From Ascidia mentula (lineage: Eukaryota; Chordata; Ascidiacea; Phlebobranchia; Ascidiidae): a stretch of 64,000 bases of DNA. The stretch is taken from assembly GCA_947561715.1 (NCBI GenBank), contig OX387199.1:10297001-10361000 (forward strand). Direction: 5' to 3'. The position numbers were made by a program, and so were the translations under genes. Within the stretch, counting starts at the first letter, position 1; each line of letters opens with the position of its first letter. This document shows, piece by piece, positions 48,983 to 64,000 of this stretch. Under the pieces are notes generated by a model that made no database searches, was not told the origin of the DNA, and saw only the letters and a list, made by a program, of their open reading frames with translations.

Positions 48983-51183
48983 ACGTATAACGCAATGCAA
49001 TTCTGAGCTATTTGGGAAATCATACAATTCGAGGAAAAACCACTAAATGGAGATGCCGATGTTTCTACGCAGGGGATGCAGTATCAATATAGTGTTACAT
49101 GCGTGTTTCGTGTTAGACAGCAGCTTAAGCTGCGTGGTCTTGAGAAATGTTGATCTCTTGTGGATTTTACAAATTTGATCTGGCGCACGCCTGAACATTT
49201 TGTATATGTTGGCGATTTATTTAATATAAGGTGCTATCATTTTCCATAACGATTAAAAACAAATTTCATTCTTGAATTACTAAAAGTGTCAGCAATAATT
49301 TCATGGCAAAAATAACAATTGTTTTGCGAATTAAATAGTTCTTGATTACTTTGGTATAAAATATACAAATACAACACACATTTGTTCTAACTTTAAGTTT
49401 ATTGACGAAAACAAACAAACGTGTTTTCGTAATCCCACTGTTTTGTTTTTATTTTTTGTAGTTTTCTTAATTTTCGAAGATAGGGGCGCGATATTTGTTG
49501 TACCAATGGCGTGACACAATCAATAAAAGAGAAGGTAGAATGTCTGAAATGAAACAATTCCTTCGAATTATTGTGTTGTCAAACAAAGGTTGCTTAATTA
49601 CTAATGTCTCTGATTTTGGTCCTGAATCAAAGGTTCCAATGTAGCTTTGACCGGCCGGTGCATTAGGACACTCAAAGGGAGTTCAAACAGAAGTGAATAT
49701 CCATAAACCTCTTTCCCATCCTCATATGTTTAATCTCTTGTGACATGACAAGGATTAATATATTGACATACGCTAAAATCGAATGTACACGACAAGCCAA
49801 TTGGTTTCAGACATGGAACGGTCCACCCTGAGACAAGACTGTCTCCAGAACTAAACGGTTGACGGACAATAATCAAGACAAGGACTTCTCAGCCCCTTTT
49901 CCTGAAGTCAGAAGCTTACGTTTTGACTCAAAGATGAGAAACGTCACTTTGACTCAAGGTACAAAAGTAACTTCTGCTAATTTTGTGTGTTACGATTCAA
50001 TAGTAAACGTACATAGTTGTTGGTTTGTGACATTTACTTGTTTCAGCACTTTATGATACGGTTCTGCTTTGTGTGTTTACCGCAAGAAGTTGGCTTGGGG
50101 CTTTTTAAGGCTCAGTTGTGTATTTTTCACTAAACTGTTTGCTTGACGTCATTGGTGGATTTGAACAGGGTTATTATCAATTAAGGTCTTGATGGAAGTG
50201 GGTTTTTCACAAACCGCGTGATGAATTATTCAGTTAATCGAGCGCCGTGATAAGTTATCTTTAGGATACAAATTAGGAGTTAATGCGCCATATAGAGTGG
50301 GAGTGATAAGTTTTTAATTGAAAGAAAACGGCGAAAACAGTACAAAAATGCGCCATGATGAACGTATCAACGAGCTGTTTGGTAGCGAACAATTAACAAT
50401 GCAAAAAGCTTTTGCTAAAACGTTTAAAATGTCAGTGTTGTTTACTTTTAGCGACATTACTTATTATTCGAATAGTTGCTGAACAACAGGTTTTTTGGGG
50501 CCGACAGGAAAAGATGATTTATATTATTTTGCTTCCGTCTCTAATCCAAAAGTTTCTAATCTGAAAAAAAAGTTGGATAACAGCTGTTTCGAATAATAGA
50601 TGTGTTTTAAAATCTATTTGAATTGGATTTGTCAGAACGTTATTCGTTGGGATCTAAACACCACTTTAAATCTCAATGTTACATGCAAATCTTACCCTCA
50701 ATTACCTCCTTCTTGTGGTTTTAAGTTACACCGCCTAACCACGTTAATCATGCACTGCGCTAGAGTCTCTGTTTTGTTTTGCTGCCACAAAAGATCTCAA
50801 CACAGGGGTGTTAAAAGTTATTTGGACTGGCCGCGCTAATGATGACCAACTTCTTTGTGGTCTTAGTCCAGTCACGTCTATCAAGCATTGTCGCCAGTGT
50901 TGTGTTTTTGAAGATAATGTTAGGTGGCTTATCCGTTAATAGACGGGGATTGTTGATATAAAGGCAAGGTATACTGGATAAGCATAATGGTAGGTGAGGC
51001 CAAAGCTTTAGAGGAGCCGCATGCGTGACGAAAAGCGTTCCACGAAACTCCGTTTCACACACACGTATCATGCGTTGCTTATAACTTTATAATCTTGGTT
51101 CGCCAAGGATATGATTCTTACTTTTGTACCAGCAATTATTGTGTTAAGAGAAAAAATTGAAAGCAATAACAAGTAAATATAAC
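48983..51183. other. Intergenic interval between the 7TM gene and the two-TM gene
   Basis: 2.2 kb, AT-rich. It contains the 3' flank of the 7TM gene (AATAAA at 49522-49527) and the promoter side of the next gene. Short ORFs (49859-50056, 50600-50839) have no recognisable content. No repeat boundary is visible. Confidence 0.45.
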
Positions 51184-54100
51184 ATGTCGGCAGTTAACAC
51201 CTCGATGTCAGCTGGTGGGCCAGAACAATCTGCGACTGTTTCAAGTAATGCCCGAGGGGGCAGCCAACCTTGTTTTCCCTCTTGCGTGTTTGATCATCGA
51301 GCAATTATTATGAGCGTTGCCATCCTTCATGCCCGTCATGTGACAAAACAAACAGACTAGTCGTACTGTATTCCCAGCACGATAGCGAGGCTGCGCAGTG
51401 TCACTTTGTACGTGCAGTTGCAACAGGCAGGGTAGTTAGTCATACCGGAAAGTTTTGTGCGGGTGTTCACCGGCTTTTTGGGCGGCCGACTGAGTTATAA
51501 CAGCTTAATTCCACTGATTTCACAGTTGACTGCTTCGCACATTCAATTTAGTCTGATCTGTGACGAGACAAAGCCCTGTTTGTGATAATTGCTAATGCGA
51601 TCTCGAGGAAATAATCTGGAACAGGAAAAGGATAACAATGGGGCAGAAGAGCTGTGAAACGAACGTCCATTAAGGTACGTGTATTGGTTGACATGTTTAC
51701 CAAGTCTGCAGTCCCTTAATGTTGCAATGGCGTTATATGGGACATAGTAAGTTGGGTATTCTGTGAGCGGATGCTTGTGTATTGCTTTAGTTGTAGTTGA
51801 ACCACAGGAACTAGCAAACACAGTCAATAGTTAAGCACATATACACTAGTTGTTCAGTAATTTTCATACCGTACGCTTTTTTGAATATCAACCATCTTGC
51901 AGAAGTGTGCAGCAGGCAACGTCGGAACTTTGCCAGTACTTTAAATTGTATCCTAAGTTTGATACGATATGATACACGTGCTTTCATGGTTCTATAGGCT
52001 CATTTCCTTTGGCACACAGTTCATAGTATTTGATTGTATTACACAATCGCCTGTTTACAGTTGTCGAAAGCATCATTTAATGCTCTTTTGTGAGAATACG
52101 GTATTTGAAAGAACTAGGATTGTACTTGTATGTAAGAATGTAACTGCTTGATGCTAATGTTCATAAAATTTCAGTTTCAGGTCGGAAAAATGGAAGTTTT
52201 TCAGAAGTGACGTTACTCAATTCGCAACCCCAACATTTTTATCAATACTTTGACGTGTTACAAGCTCGACGGAAACACCTGATGTCAGAACTCGCTAAAA
52301 AACGAATAAAGGGATACCTGCAAACATTTACCTACATGACAGTATGTGGGGTCCTTTTTGTTTTGGGGGGTGGGGCGTTCTTTATACACGAGAGTATAAC
52401 AATGGAAAACCATAAGCACCCAGAACACGATGTCATCTCTCAAGCTTCGTCAGATGACTTAAGTGACAAAGACAAGGTGAGTTTTTTCTGTCTCTATTTG
52501 GGGTCAGCAAATGGTCGCAACCTAAAATCGTAAAAAGTTTAATGCAAGGACGCACTTTTCCTGTCTTAAAATACACAAAATCCAATACACATTGGTTGTC
52601 AACAAAGAACAAAGAATAGTAGTCTGTTTGTTTCTTAGTACTGTATAGGGTGCCATGAAGCCTTTGAGAACCACTACAATAGAATACATTCACTCATTCT
52701 CTGTTTTTTAGATGTTAGGAATATCAGTCTGGCACCATACCAAAATATTACGGCACTATTGATTTAAGCATTTGCTTGGCTACAGTGTTTTCACCTTTTG
52801 TTTACCCAACCGGTGGGGGCTAGGCCGTTTGGCGGGCAAGATTGGCGTATGGTCAGCACCAACGGCGAAAAATCCAGCTCACTTAGAAGTCCCCCCCTCC
52901 CCCTGTAACCCCATACGACAAAGAAAAATGACATAACGGAAATATTATTGAGAGCTACAGGAAGGTGTACACACCTATAAGGTCCCATCAGTGCAGCTGG
53001 CGACTGTGGCACTGGGCTATCTTTTAAACTAGCAAGCATGCAGATTTCCATTTGTAGTACACAGGTACACACTGTGGCAGATCGAAACAGCGTGTACACC
53101 TGTCTGGAGCTCTCAATGATTATTATTGCTCTTTTTTTTCACAATCAGGATTCACCAGGCAACCATGTGCCTGATTACCGTGAAATCTCAACAGCTACTT
53201 ATGCCAAGGAACTACGAACAGTTGGTTACGTGTTTTTGGGAGTGGGCGCAATTTTTGTTGCCATCGGTCTGCCGTTAGTTTATCAATTCTGGAAACGGTT
53301 GAGTAATATTTTTATTCGTTAAATGTTTTACCAGTAACTATAACTGAAACTTTGAGTTTTTTCTCCAGTTTAAATATTTTATATAAATGTGTTAATTTCT
53401 ATCAATTACAGTATATGACTTCTTGACAATTTGTGTGCCAAAAAACACCATAATTACGATTTTAAAATCAGATACCAGAACGCCAAAGAGTTGGAAAGGT
53501 GTCCCATGCTAGATCCAATGTATCAGAAACAGTTACAGGAGGCATATTACACCAGTCCGTCTGGACGGCCAGGCCTTAAATCCAAGGTGAACCAACTTTT
53601 ATACACACTAACCTCGTTTTAATTTTTGGAGGCTTGGGGTACCAATGTTTTGCAGTTAGATATTTCCCTTGGATAAAAGTTACTCTTTGGACATCTCGTA
53701 ATCCGTGTTTGGGGAGATTTTCCTGGTTTAACTTTGCGTTCGTACACATGTTTATTTTCAAGTTTGTTCGTACACCAAACCACGTTTCAGTTTCATTTTC
53801 ATGTTTATTTGCACTACTACTAATCATTACATTGCAACATCGACTGGTCGATGTTATTGTTGCGCGTATGAAGCAACAATTAATTCTGGTAATCAGGGCG
53901 TAAGTTTATAGACATATGGTACAGTTGGATCTTCTAGTTGGCGTAATTGTGTTTAAATAAGGCGACTATATCCTCCTAATTACACAACGTTGGTCTTAAA
54001 ACAAACGTCTTTGAACAATTTGGATACTCTCCTAATCCGGATAAATTTGTTGGACGAATCATATGCGGATTAAGTTCTACTGTATAGTTGTGTCAAGTAT

Positions 54101-55583
54101 TCCTTACTACGCGAAACGGATTGGTTGTAAAATGTATTAACACTATAATTTATCACGTTATTTCTGTGTAGAAACTGGCAGAGTCGTCGCTGACAAAAGA
54201 AGACGGATACAACAAACCAAAACCGAAGAGAAAATGGTTCTGGTCGCGCCAGCCAAGCGTAACGGCGGAATCTTTCAGGTAAACTTGGAATTTTAACCCG
54301 TTCCGTCGCTACGAAATACAGTTGAACTCGGTTACTTCGAATTCGGTTTATCAGGAAAATCGCCTAGTTCGCACGAAGCTGGAGGTACCAATAATTTGTA
54401 GTCAATCTGGAATTTAGCCGATTTTTGACTAAACTATACGAACAAATGATTTGCAATCTTTTTCTGAAGGAAAAATTGTTAACGTGTCCGATATTTCGGA
54501 TTATTTAATTCAGAATAAAAGTTTCTTTTTTACATCAAATCATGTTTATTTTGCGAAAAAAAGCAACTACGGGTATGAACAATATACATGCCGAAATCGG
54601 AATTAGGGTAAATATTTCTGCTTTAACATTCGTACAACAAACCACATTTCAGAACTGTCAATATTGGTGCGCGTATGACGTCACAATTGTCATGTTTTTC
54701 GCCCAATGATTTGTGGGTAATCACCGCGTAAAGATAGAAATAGAAACATGCGTGCAGAGATCTTTTGAATCTTCGAGTCACAATGATGTATTTAGGCTTG
54801 TTTCATAAAGACGATTTGTATCGATATCCTACTGGCTACACTGCATTAGGCTTCGGACGATCTAGTAATTCGTCCGTTCCGGATAACGGTTTTGGACAAT
54901 CGAATCCGTATTAACCGAGTTCTACTGTATTAAAAATTGATACAATTGAAATCGTACAACGAAAACCAGTATTTTCATCCCGGGTGTGCAGAATAGCTGC
55001 CCACCACCATCCGTCCTTTAATCTTGTTCCGATTGAAAGTCTCGCCGCTTTGAGCAGAAATGAACAAATATCTGACTACAGCGATGCGAATTCGTGAGTT
55101 AGGAAAAATGCCTCGACTCTTTTGTTTCCTTGTGTTGGCATGATGAGATCATTAAGTTCGGTTTTCCATTGCAGAATCTTATTTTTGGCTTTTGATTTAC
55201 TTTCTTACACAATAAAGCGTCATATGAAAAAGCTACGCATTTTTGGTGAATGTAAATATTTACACTGTTTGCAATTTAGTTTCGTTTTTAATTTTTGTAT
55301 CAAATTTTAAGAGGTGCTGTCAAATGTTGCGTGTAAGCTAATCGTGACGAGAACGTTTTTCAAAATTTACAGCGACTTGAACCCGCTAAGCTCAGCATCC
55401 ACTGAAACACCTTCAGATCATGTGCAAGCTGAAGTCCAACAAAAATCAACGTCTTTGTTTGGACGAATGTTTGGTGCTGACTTGGACAACTCAGGTGGAG
55501 GAGTTGGCGGAGGTTACGAAAATGAGGCACTGAGTTGTATTGACGAATCGGATTCCTTGTCTCGTGACGAACACGAAAGTTAA
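51184..55583 (+). CDS. Orphan two-transmembrane protein with cytosolic tails
   Basis: Seven exons: 51184-51244, 52181-52476, 53149-53297, 53472-53586, 54172-54278, 54992-55093 and 55373-55583, giving 346 residues. There is no signal peptide. Helix 1 is about residues 69-89 (YMTVCGVLFVLGGGAFFI) and helix 2 about 145-164 (GYVFLGVGAIFVAIGLPLVY), separated by a roughly 55-residue acidic loop. The N-terminal 68 residues end in a basic cluster (ELAKKRIKGY), which favours both termini facing the cytosol. The C-terminal half carries KPKPKRKWFWSR, a Gly-rich stretch and an acidic, Ser-rich end (DESDSLSRDEHES). The donor at 53298 (CG|GTTGAG) is weak, but only it joins in frame to the acceptor at 53471. 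No family is recognised; the topology alone recalls TMEM200-like proteins, which is not evidence of kinship. Confidence 0.68.
53922..54082. mobile_element. Short pogo/Tc1-like MITE
   Basis: The left end is CAGTTGGATCTTC after TA (53920-53921). The right end, read on the minus strand, is CAGTAGAACTTAATCC before TA (54083-54084). The right end is closely similar to that of the better-preserved element at 54319-54927 in the next part of the same intron. The left repeat is diverged, so the 161-bp extent is tentative. Confidence 0.45.
54319..54927. mobile_element. 609-bp pogo/Tigger-like MITE
   Basis: The left end is CAGTTGAACTCGGTTACTTC (54319-54338). The right end on the minus strand is CAGTAGAACTCGGTTAATAC (54927-54908), matching at 17 of 20 positions. 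TA dinucleotides flank both ends (54317-54318 and 54928-54929), the Tc1/mariner-pogo target. No transposase frame is present. It lies in the 54279-54991 intron of the two-TM gene. Confidence 0.78.
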
Positions 55584-55833
55584 AGTCCCTGTTATCACAC
55601 CCTTAGTTTGTTTTTGAATTTGCGCATTACACATTCTTCTTCAATCAACGGATTTGTCCCCCTGCGTATTGACTCGCCTAACTGTTCCTGGATTTTTGTC
55701 GGTCATATGAATGATGCAAGCGAAATCAGTGTGTGTTAAGAACGTCGCCCACTTTCGTAAATATGTTTTAACGCTTGAGCTACCTTTTTATTACATCACT
55801 CCTTTATTAAAACTGTTCTGCAGTCCACATGAC

Positions 55834-55839
55834 AATAAA
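55834..55839 (+). terminator. Candidate poly(A) signal of the two-TM gene
   Basis: AATAAA about 250 bp after the stop codon, sense strand. Confidence 0.5.
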
Positions 55840-56220
55840 ACAGCCAATAATGACGCCAGTTAAAGTTCGGAGTGCACTTTTCCACAGCTTTCCATCTAGA
55901 ATTGAACGAGGACTAATCCACAATTACTCGTTTTTTTCCTGTAAACTTTTCAAACAACAAATCCTTGTGGGAATAATAGTTGAGCAAATATTTAAGAAAC
56001 AAATGCTGGGAACAAGGAAGACAGAGCCCCCAGGTTTTAGGTTGTAAGTTGTAGACATTTTCTGCCTGGTCAATAAAACATGGAATAGTTTTTAGGTTTT
56101 CTTTTAGACAGACAAGTTCTGGGCAGACATCCATTTCTAACATACTATCTCCATTGCTATCTTTCAAGGCTCCAAAATGAATGATCAGCAACACATAAAC
56201 ACAACATGTAAAATATGATA

Positions 56221-56226
56221 TTTATT
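56221..56226 (-). terminator. Candidate poly(A) signal of SKP1
   Basis: AATAAA on the minus strand, about 385 bp after the SKP1 stop codon. Confidence 0.5.
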
Positions 56227-56611
56227 CAGCAAACGGAACACAACTTAAAAGTTAACACTCCACAAATATCTCCGCTATACAATTTTTGAGAAATTCATTT
56301 CAAAGAAACTAAGATGGTGCTACTCTCCTACAGGTCTTCGGTTACAAGCCATAAAGCTAATGTTTTGAATGCAACTGGTTAAAAGTTTGTCAAATTGGTA
56401 ATGAAAATAAGAAATATAGGCCCAAATACCATACATATATCACAGTACCGGACAACAAAGCACAGATTTTAAGTCAATATTTTTGGTGACAAATTAGGGA
56501 AGTTGGAAGGGTTATCTTCATCCATAGTGATATCATATGAATGCAAATTAAAATATAAAACAAGCATTAACTGCAGTCTACTAGTTGTGGAATAACATCA
56601 AAGGAAGAAAA

Positions 56612-58433
<1,822 letters not shown>

Positions 58434-60700
58434 TTTTTTGGTAATTCTTTGTCTGGATATAATCGTGTTGAGATGTTTGAAATAGCAAATATGTCAAGAT
58501 GTTTCAAATCAACTACTTTGTTGTGCATTGATTATCAAATGGGTTAAGCATGTAAGGTACATCAATTGTTTTGACATTTGCCAAAAACTTATTTGCTTTC
58601 CATTTTATAACTAATAACCTTTGCGTTATTTTTTTAATTATTTTGTTTCAAGCGCTTTAGGCCTACATACTTGCGAAACCGTATTTTGAATTTACACAGA
58701 AGTTACATAAATTGAACATGTGAACTTTTAAATAAATTATGACTAAGCTAGTTTGTACATATGCTCACATTATCGCGTACATTAGCCTACACCATGTCAA
58801 ACATAATATTTGCCGTTTTTTTGAAAATCTCCAAGTTAATTTAATTAAATGCATAAAATAGTGAAATCACACATCACCACAACACAACATTTCCTGTCCA
58901 AACCAGTGTTGCCAGATTTAGTTTACAAAAAGCGCCAAATTTTTTGTTTCAACAAGCCCAAAAGCGCCAATTTCGGCAAAAATGTGCCCAACGTTAATGG
59001 CGTTCACACATATCAATTTTGTACACCAATTGTCATTTCATGCCCATGGCTATTTGGCTGCACTGATCTCAAAAGAAACACTTGAACGGAAAACCAAGAC
59101 CGTGAGCTGGACACAAGACACTGCATTATTTTATTTTGATAACAGTCGTCATTGCAATATGATTATGACGTCATATTTCGTTGTGTGATCAGTTTGTAGT
59201 ATTTGAAATAAGACTGAAATAGCGTTTTGTCACATGATTGATGAATTAATGATACAAAACACGCACAAATGCGCCCAAAGCGCAAGGTGCAACAAAAAAG
59301 CGCAAACACCCAACAAAAACAAAAACCGTAATGAACAAAAACCGTTATCTTTTCGCAAAACTAATAACATAAAAATCCTAAATTCGTCATGCTTAACTAC
59401 ACATCATTGCATTGACAATTGATTTTCGAATTTATTGTTAAACATATTCCATACAAAGAGCACATTTGTCGCACCGATCTAAAAGTCAATTTACCTGAAA
59501 TATGTGAGTGTGTATCCACTGTGGAAGATCAAGTTATGCACGCATGTTTCGCAACCTAATTCAACACTTAAGGCACTCTCTTACTCCAACAGAGCAGATA
59601 CTCGCTCAGGTGTTCGCAGTAAATACCCAGCAATTAAGTTAATTCTCATATTTATTTATCATATGTCACTCAGCACATGCCGACATGTTTTATTTATTCT
59701 AAGTTAGTGAAATCTTTGCAGCACAGTCAAACTTGTTTAACTGCACAATAAGTTACCATTTGATATAAATTAGTGCACGTTACAAGTGTGTTTCAGTGCT
59801 GTTTTATTATGCTGAAACAAATCATAACTATATGCAATGCTGTGCAGATTGTTGTATTATTATTTCGCCCAAATTTTTGCGGTTATAGTTACGAACGCCA
59901 AGAAGACAAAACATGTTTTTATATTTTATCTAAATCAGCTATTCTACGCTATTGGATATATTTGAATAAAACACTGCTATCATTCTATCAGCTATTCGCC
60001 GCCTCAAGATTTTTTTCCCAGAAGCCTGAAAGCAGAAAGACAGTTCGATATTGATGCATCAACCACAATGCAGCACAGTTAAGAAGACCTTTTTTAATTA
60101 CGATAATTTCTTTTTCCAATTCCCTTTTTTGGGCAAAAGTCGGAATTCAAATGCAGTAAATTTTTTTCTTGTGGCAATGACATAAATTAGCAATACACAC
60201 ACACAAGGAATATTACCATTTGGCTACAACGATGAAAGCGAAACCCATTAACTTTTAAAACTTTAGATTGCGCTTCTGTGTTGTAAAAAAGCAAAGGAAT
60301 GTGCGTGAGAAATTTCGTTGCGTCATAAAGAGGAAGTTTCTTGATTCGTTGATTGAGTTTGATGGAGTTCTTTGTCAGGACAGTTTCTGGACCTTTAAGT
60401 AGGCGCTTAGACTTGTTGTTTGATGAATTCTGGGTGAAGTCGATAAACTGTAGTACTGGTGCTCGACATTTTTTCTAAACCGATCAAAACATACAAGTAA
60501 ATGTATGTAACATACTGACTATAGTGACTGGCGAGTATTAATAATATAACTATGGTCGATATTGATAATTAGTCTAAACGTTATTGTTCTCTAAAGTTGA
60601 CTGGAATTGTGTTTTGCAGGAAAAGGATTAAATTTTATAACGATACTGTGGTTATCTGGTTTATACAGAACGAATTCAACATTATTTATTATTTACAAAA
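58434..60700. other. Divergent interval between SKP1 and the UBE2D gene
   Basis: 2.3 kb containing both promoters. Around 58900-58990 the sequence CAGTGTTGCCAGATTTAG followed by repeated AAAAGCGCCAA words looks like part of an interspersed repeat, with related GCGC-containing words at 59265-59310, but no second terminus or target duplication was found. Small ORFs here are not supported. Confidence 0.4.
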
Positions 60701-62971
<2,271 letters not shown>

Positions 62972-64000
62972 AAGGAAAGTTGTTTTCACATTAAACTTTC
63001 AGTGCACCAATTCTTTTTCAACGTCAAGCTTATATATTGGCAAAATGCTCATTTTTGTTTTGCTTTTTTGGGGGGATAAATACCTTCATTTCAGCTGTAC
63101 ATGTAAAAATTGCCACATGCACTTTGATTTTATTGCTTTTTCGATAATTATGGACTTTTACCAAGCAATAAACTAATTTTCAGGCAAGGAGTTCTATCAC
63201 CTGTAAACATTATACCACCTTGGTAGTTCCCTTTTATGTATTGACATTACTTTTGTTGACAAATTGGACAAATTACAAATATCCAACCAGTTGCAACATA
63301 CTTTCGACTATTTAAGTCTTTCCTTTTTGATTTACAATGTTTAACTTGCTTGTCTTAGACTGAAACATAAAACATTTAGTGTTGGATTCTTGTTCTTTTT
63401 TTTGAGGATGCGGTAACTGTACAGCTGTCGTATTTTTGTGAAAAGGGCGTTTTTCTAGGTTTTGATTTTTGTTATATCAAAAAAGGCAAGGTATAACGAA
63501 AAGATTTTCAGTTATGGACTCAACCACTAACCCCTACAAAATCATTCCGAGAAGGCTAAGCACTGTTCGTGGTTTCAATCTCGCGTTATCAGTGTGTCTG
63601 TCGCCCCAACGCTGCAGGTGAAGGTTGACTGAAACTGCATTGGTTCATACAGCAATTTTTAATGAAAAGTGTGTAGCGTACTGGAAAATCCTTTTTTGGA
63701 AAATTTTAACGTTTACGTAAAACAGAAAATTAGCAAACTGGCTTCTTCATTACGGCCGCTTAGTCTCGATTGTATGAAAAATCACAACAGATGAAAGTGC
63801 AAGGTGGTCAACTGCTTCTTGTACGGATTCCATTCCGGTTCGTGTAAGTTGCGAATTAATAGGTTAGAAGAGAGGTTCAGATTCACTTTCACTTTTCTGT
63901 TTTGAACGTAAAACGTGATTACACGAACAAGTGTTCTGCACAGTTGGCAAGACTACCTACCAAATGTATGAGACGTCTTACTTTGTTAAAATATATTGCA
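62972..64000. other. 3' flank of UBE2D to the window end
   Basis: Contains the UBE2D poly(A) signal, then about 800 bp with no supported gene. The stretch 63500-63660 has mixed composition and may be an interspersed repeat, but no boundaries are visible. Confidence 0.4.
63167..63172 (+). terminator. Candidate poly(A) signal of UBE2D
   Basis: AATAAA about 195 bp after the stop codon. Confidence 0.55.

Larger units (their letters stand above)
55584..56611. other. Convergent 3' flanks of the two-TM gene and SKP1
   Basis: About 1 kb between two stop codons on opposite strands. It holds poly(A) signals for both genes and no supported coding sequence. Confidence 0.5.

Noticed and set aside
58890..59340. 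Possible MITE with CAGTGTTGCCAGATTTAG end upstream of UBE2D
   Set aside because: No complementary right end or target duplication was found within 1.5 kb, so boundaries cannot be supported.

Overview
This is an AT-rich, intron-rich animal genomic window. It holds eight nearly complete spliced genes and one gene running off the left edge, with mostly short introns (under 1 kb) and short intergenic gaps. The families present (AHR, CYP1, SKP1, UBE2D, TYW2, BPI/LBP, C18orf63) and the compact architecture suggest an invertebrate chordate, most likely an ascidian tunicate related to Ciona or Phallusia. That is inferred from gene content only. All gene models were built by hand from splice sites, reading-frame continuity and remembered family sequence, so UTRs are not resolved.

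Layout. 1-2519 (-): homologue of vertebrate C18orf63, 3' end missing. 3428-7456 (+): TYW2/TRMT12, the wybutosine tRNA enzyme, head-to-head with it; its last intron holds a full hAT element with a MITE nested inside, plus a second hAT-type MITE. 8911-17466 (-): aryl hydrocarbon receptor (AHR), 15 coding exons. 23722-28835 (-): a CYP1-family cytochrome P450, six coding exons. 29981-32032 (-): a phytanoyl-CoA dioxygenase-family protein. 33689-37862 (+): a secreted BPI/LBP lipid-binding protein, 13 exons. 37863-44006: about 6 kb with no gene I can support. 44007-48982 (+): an orphan seven-transmembrane receptor-like protein. 51184-55583 (+): an orphan two-transmembrane protein carrying two pogo-like MITEs in its introns. 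56612-58433 (-): SKP1. 60701-62971 (+): a UBE2D-type ubiquitin-conjugating enzyme with a hAT element in one intron.

How the genes relate. The most striking arrangement is AHR directly beside a CYP1 gene on the same strand. In vertebrates CYP1 genes are the standard transcriptional targets of AHR-ARNT acting at xenobiotic response elements (XREs). Four strict XRE matches lie across this AHR-CYP1 block, and the gap between the genes also holds a dense cluster of nuclear-receptor half-sites. The next gene is another oxidative enzyme and then an innate-immunity lipid-binding gene, so the central 30 kb looks like a chemical-defence neighbourhood, though that is only inference. SKP1 (SCF adaptor) and UBE2D (an E2 that works with SCF) are also neighbours, diverging from a shared 2.3-kb interval.
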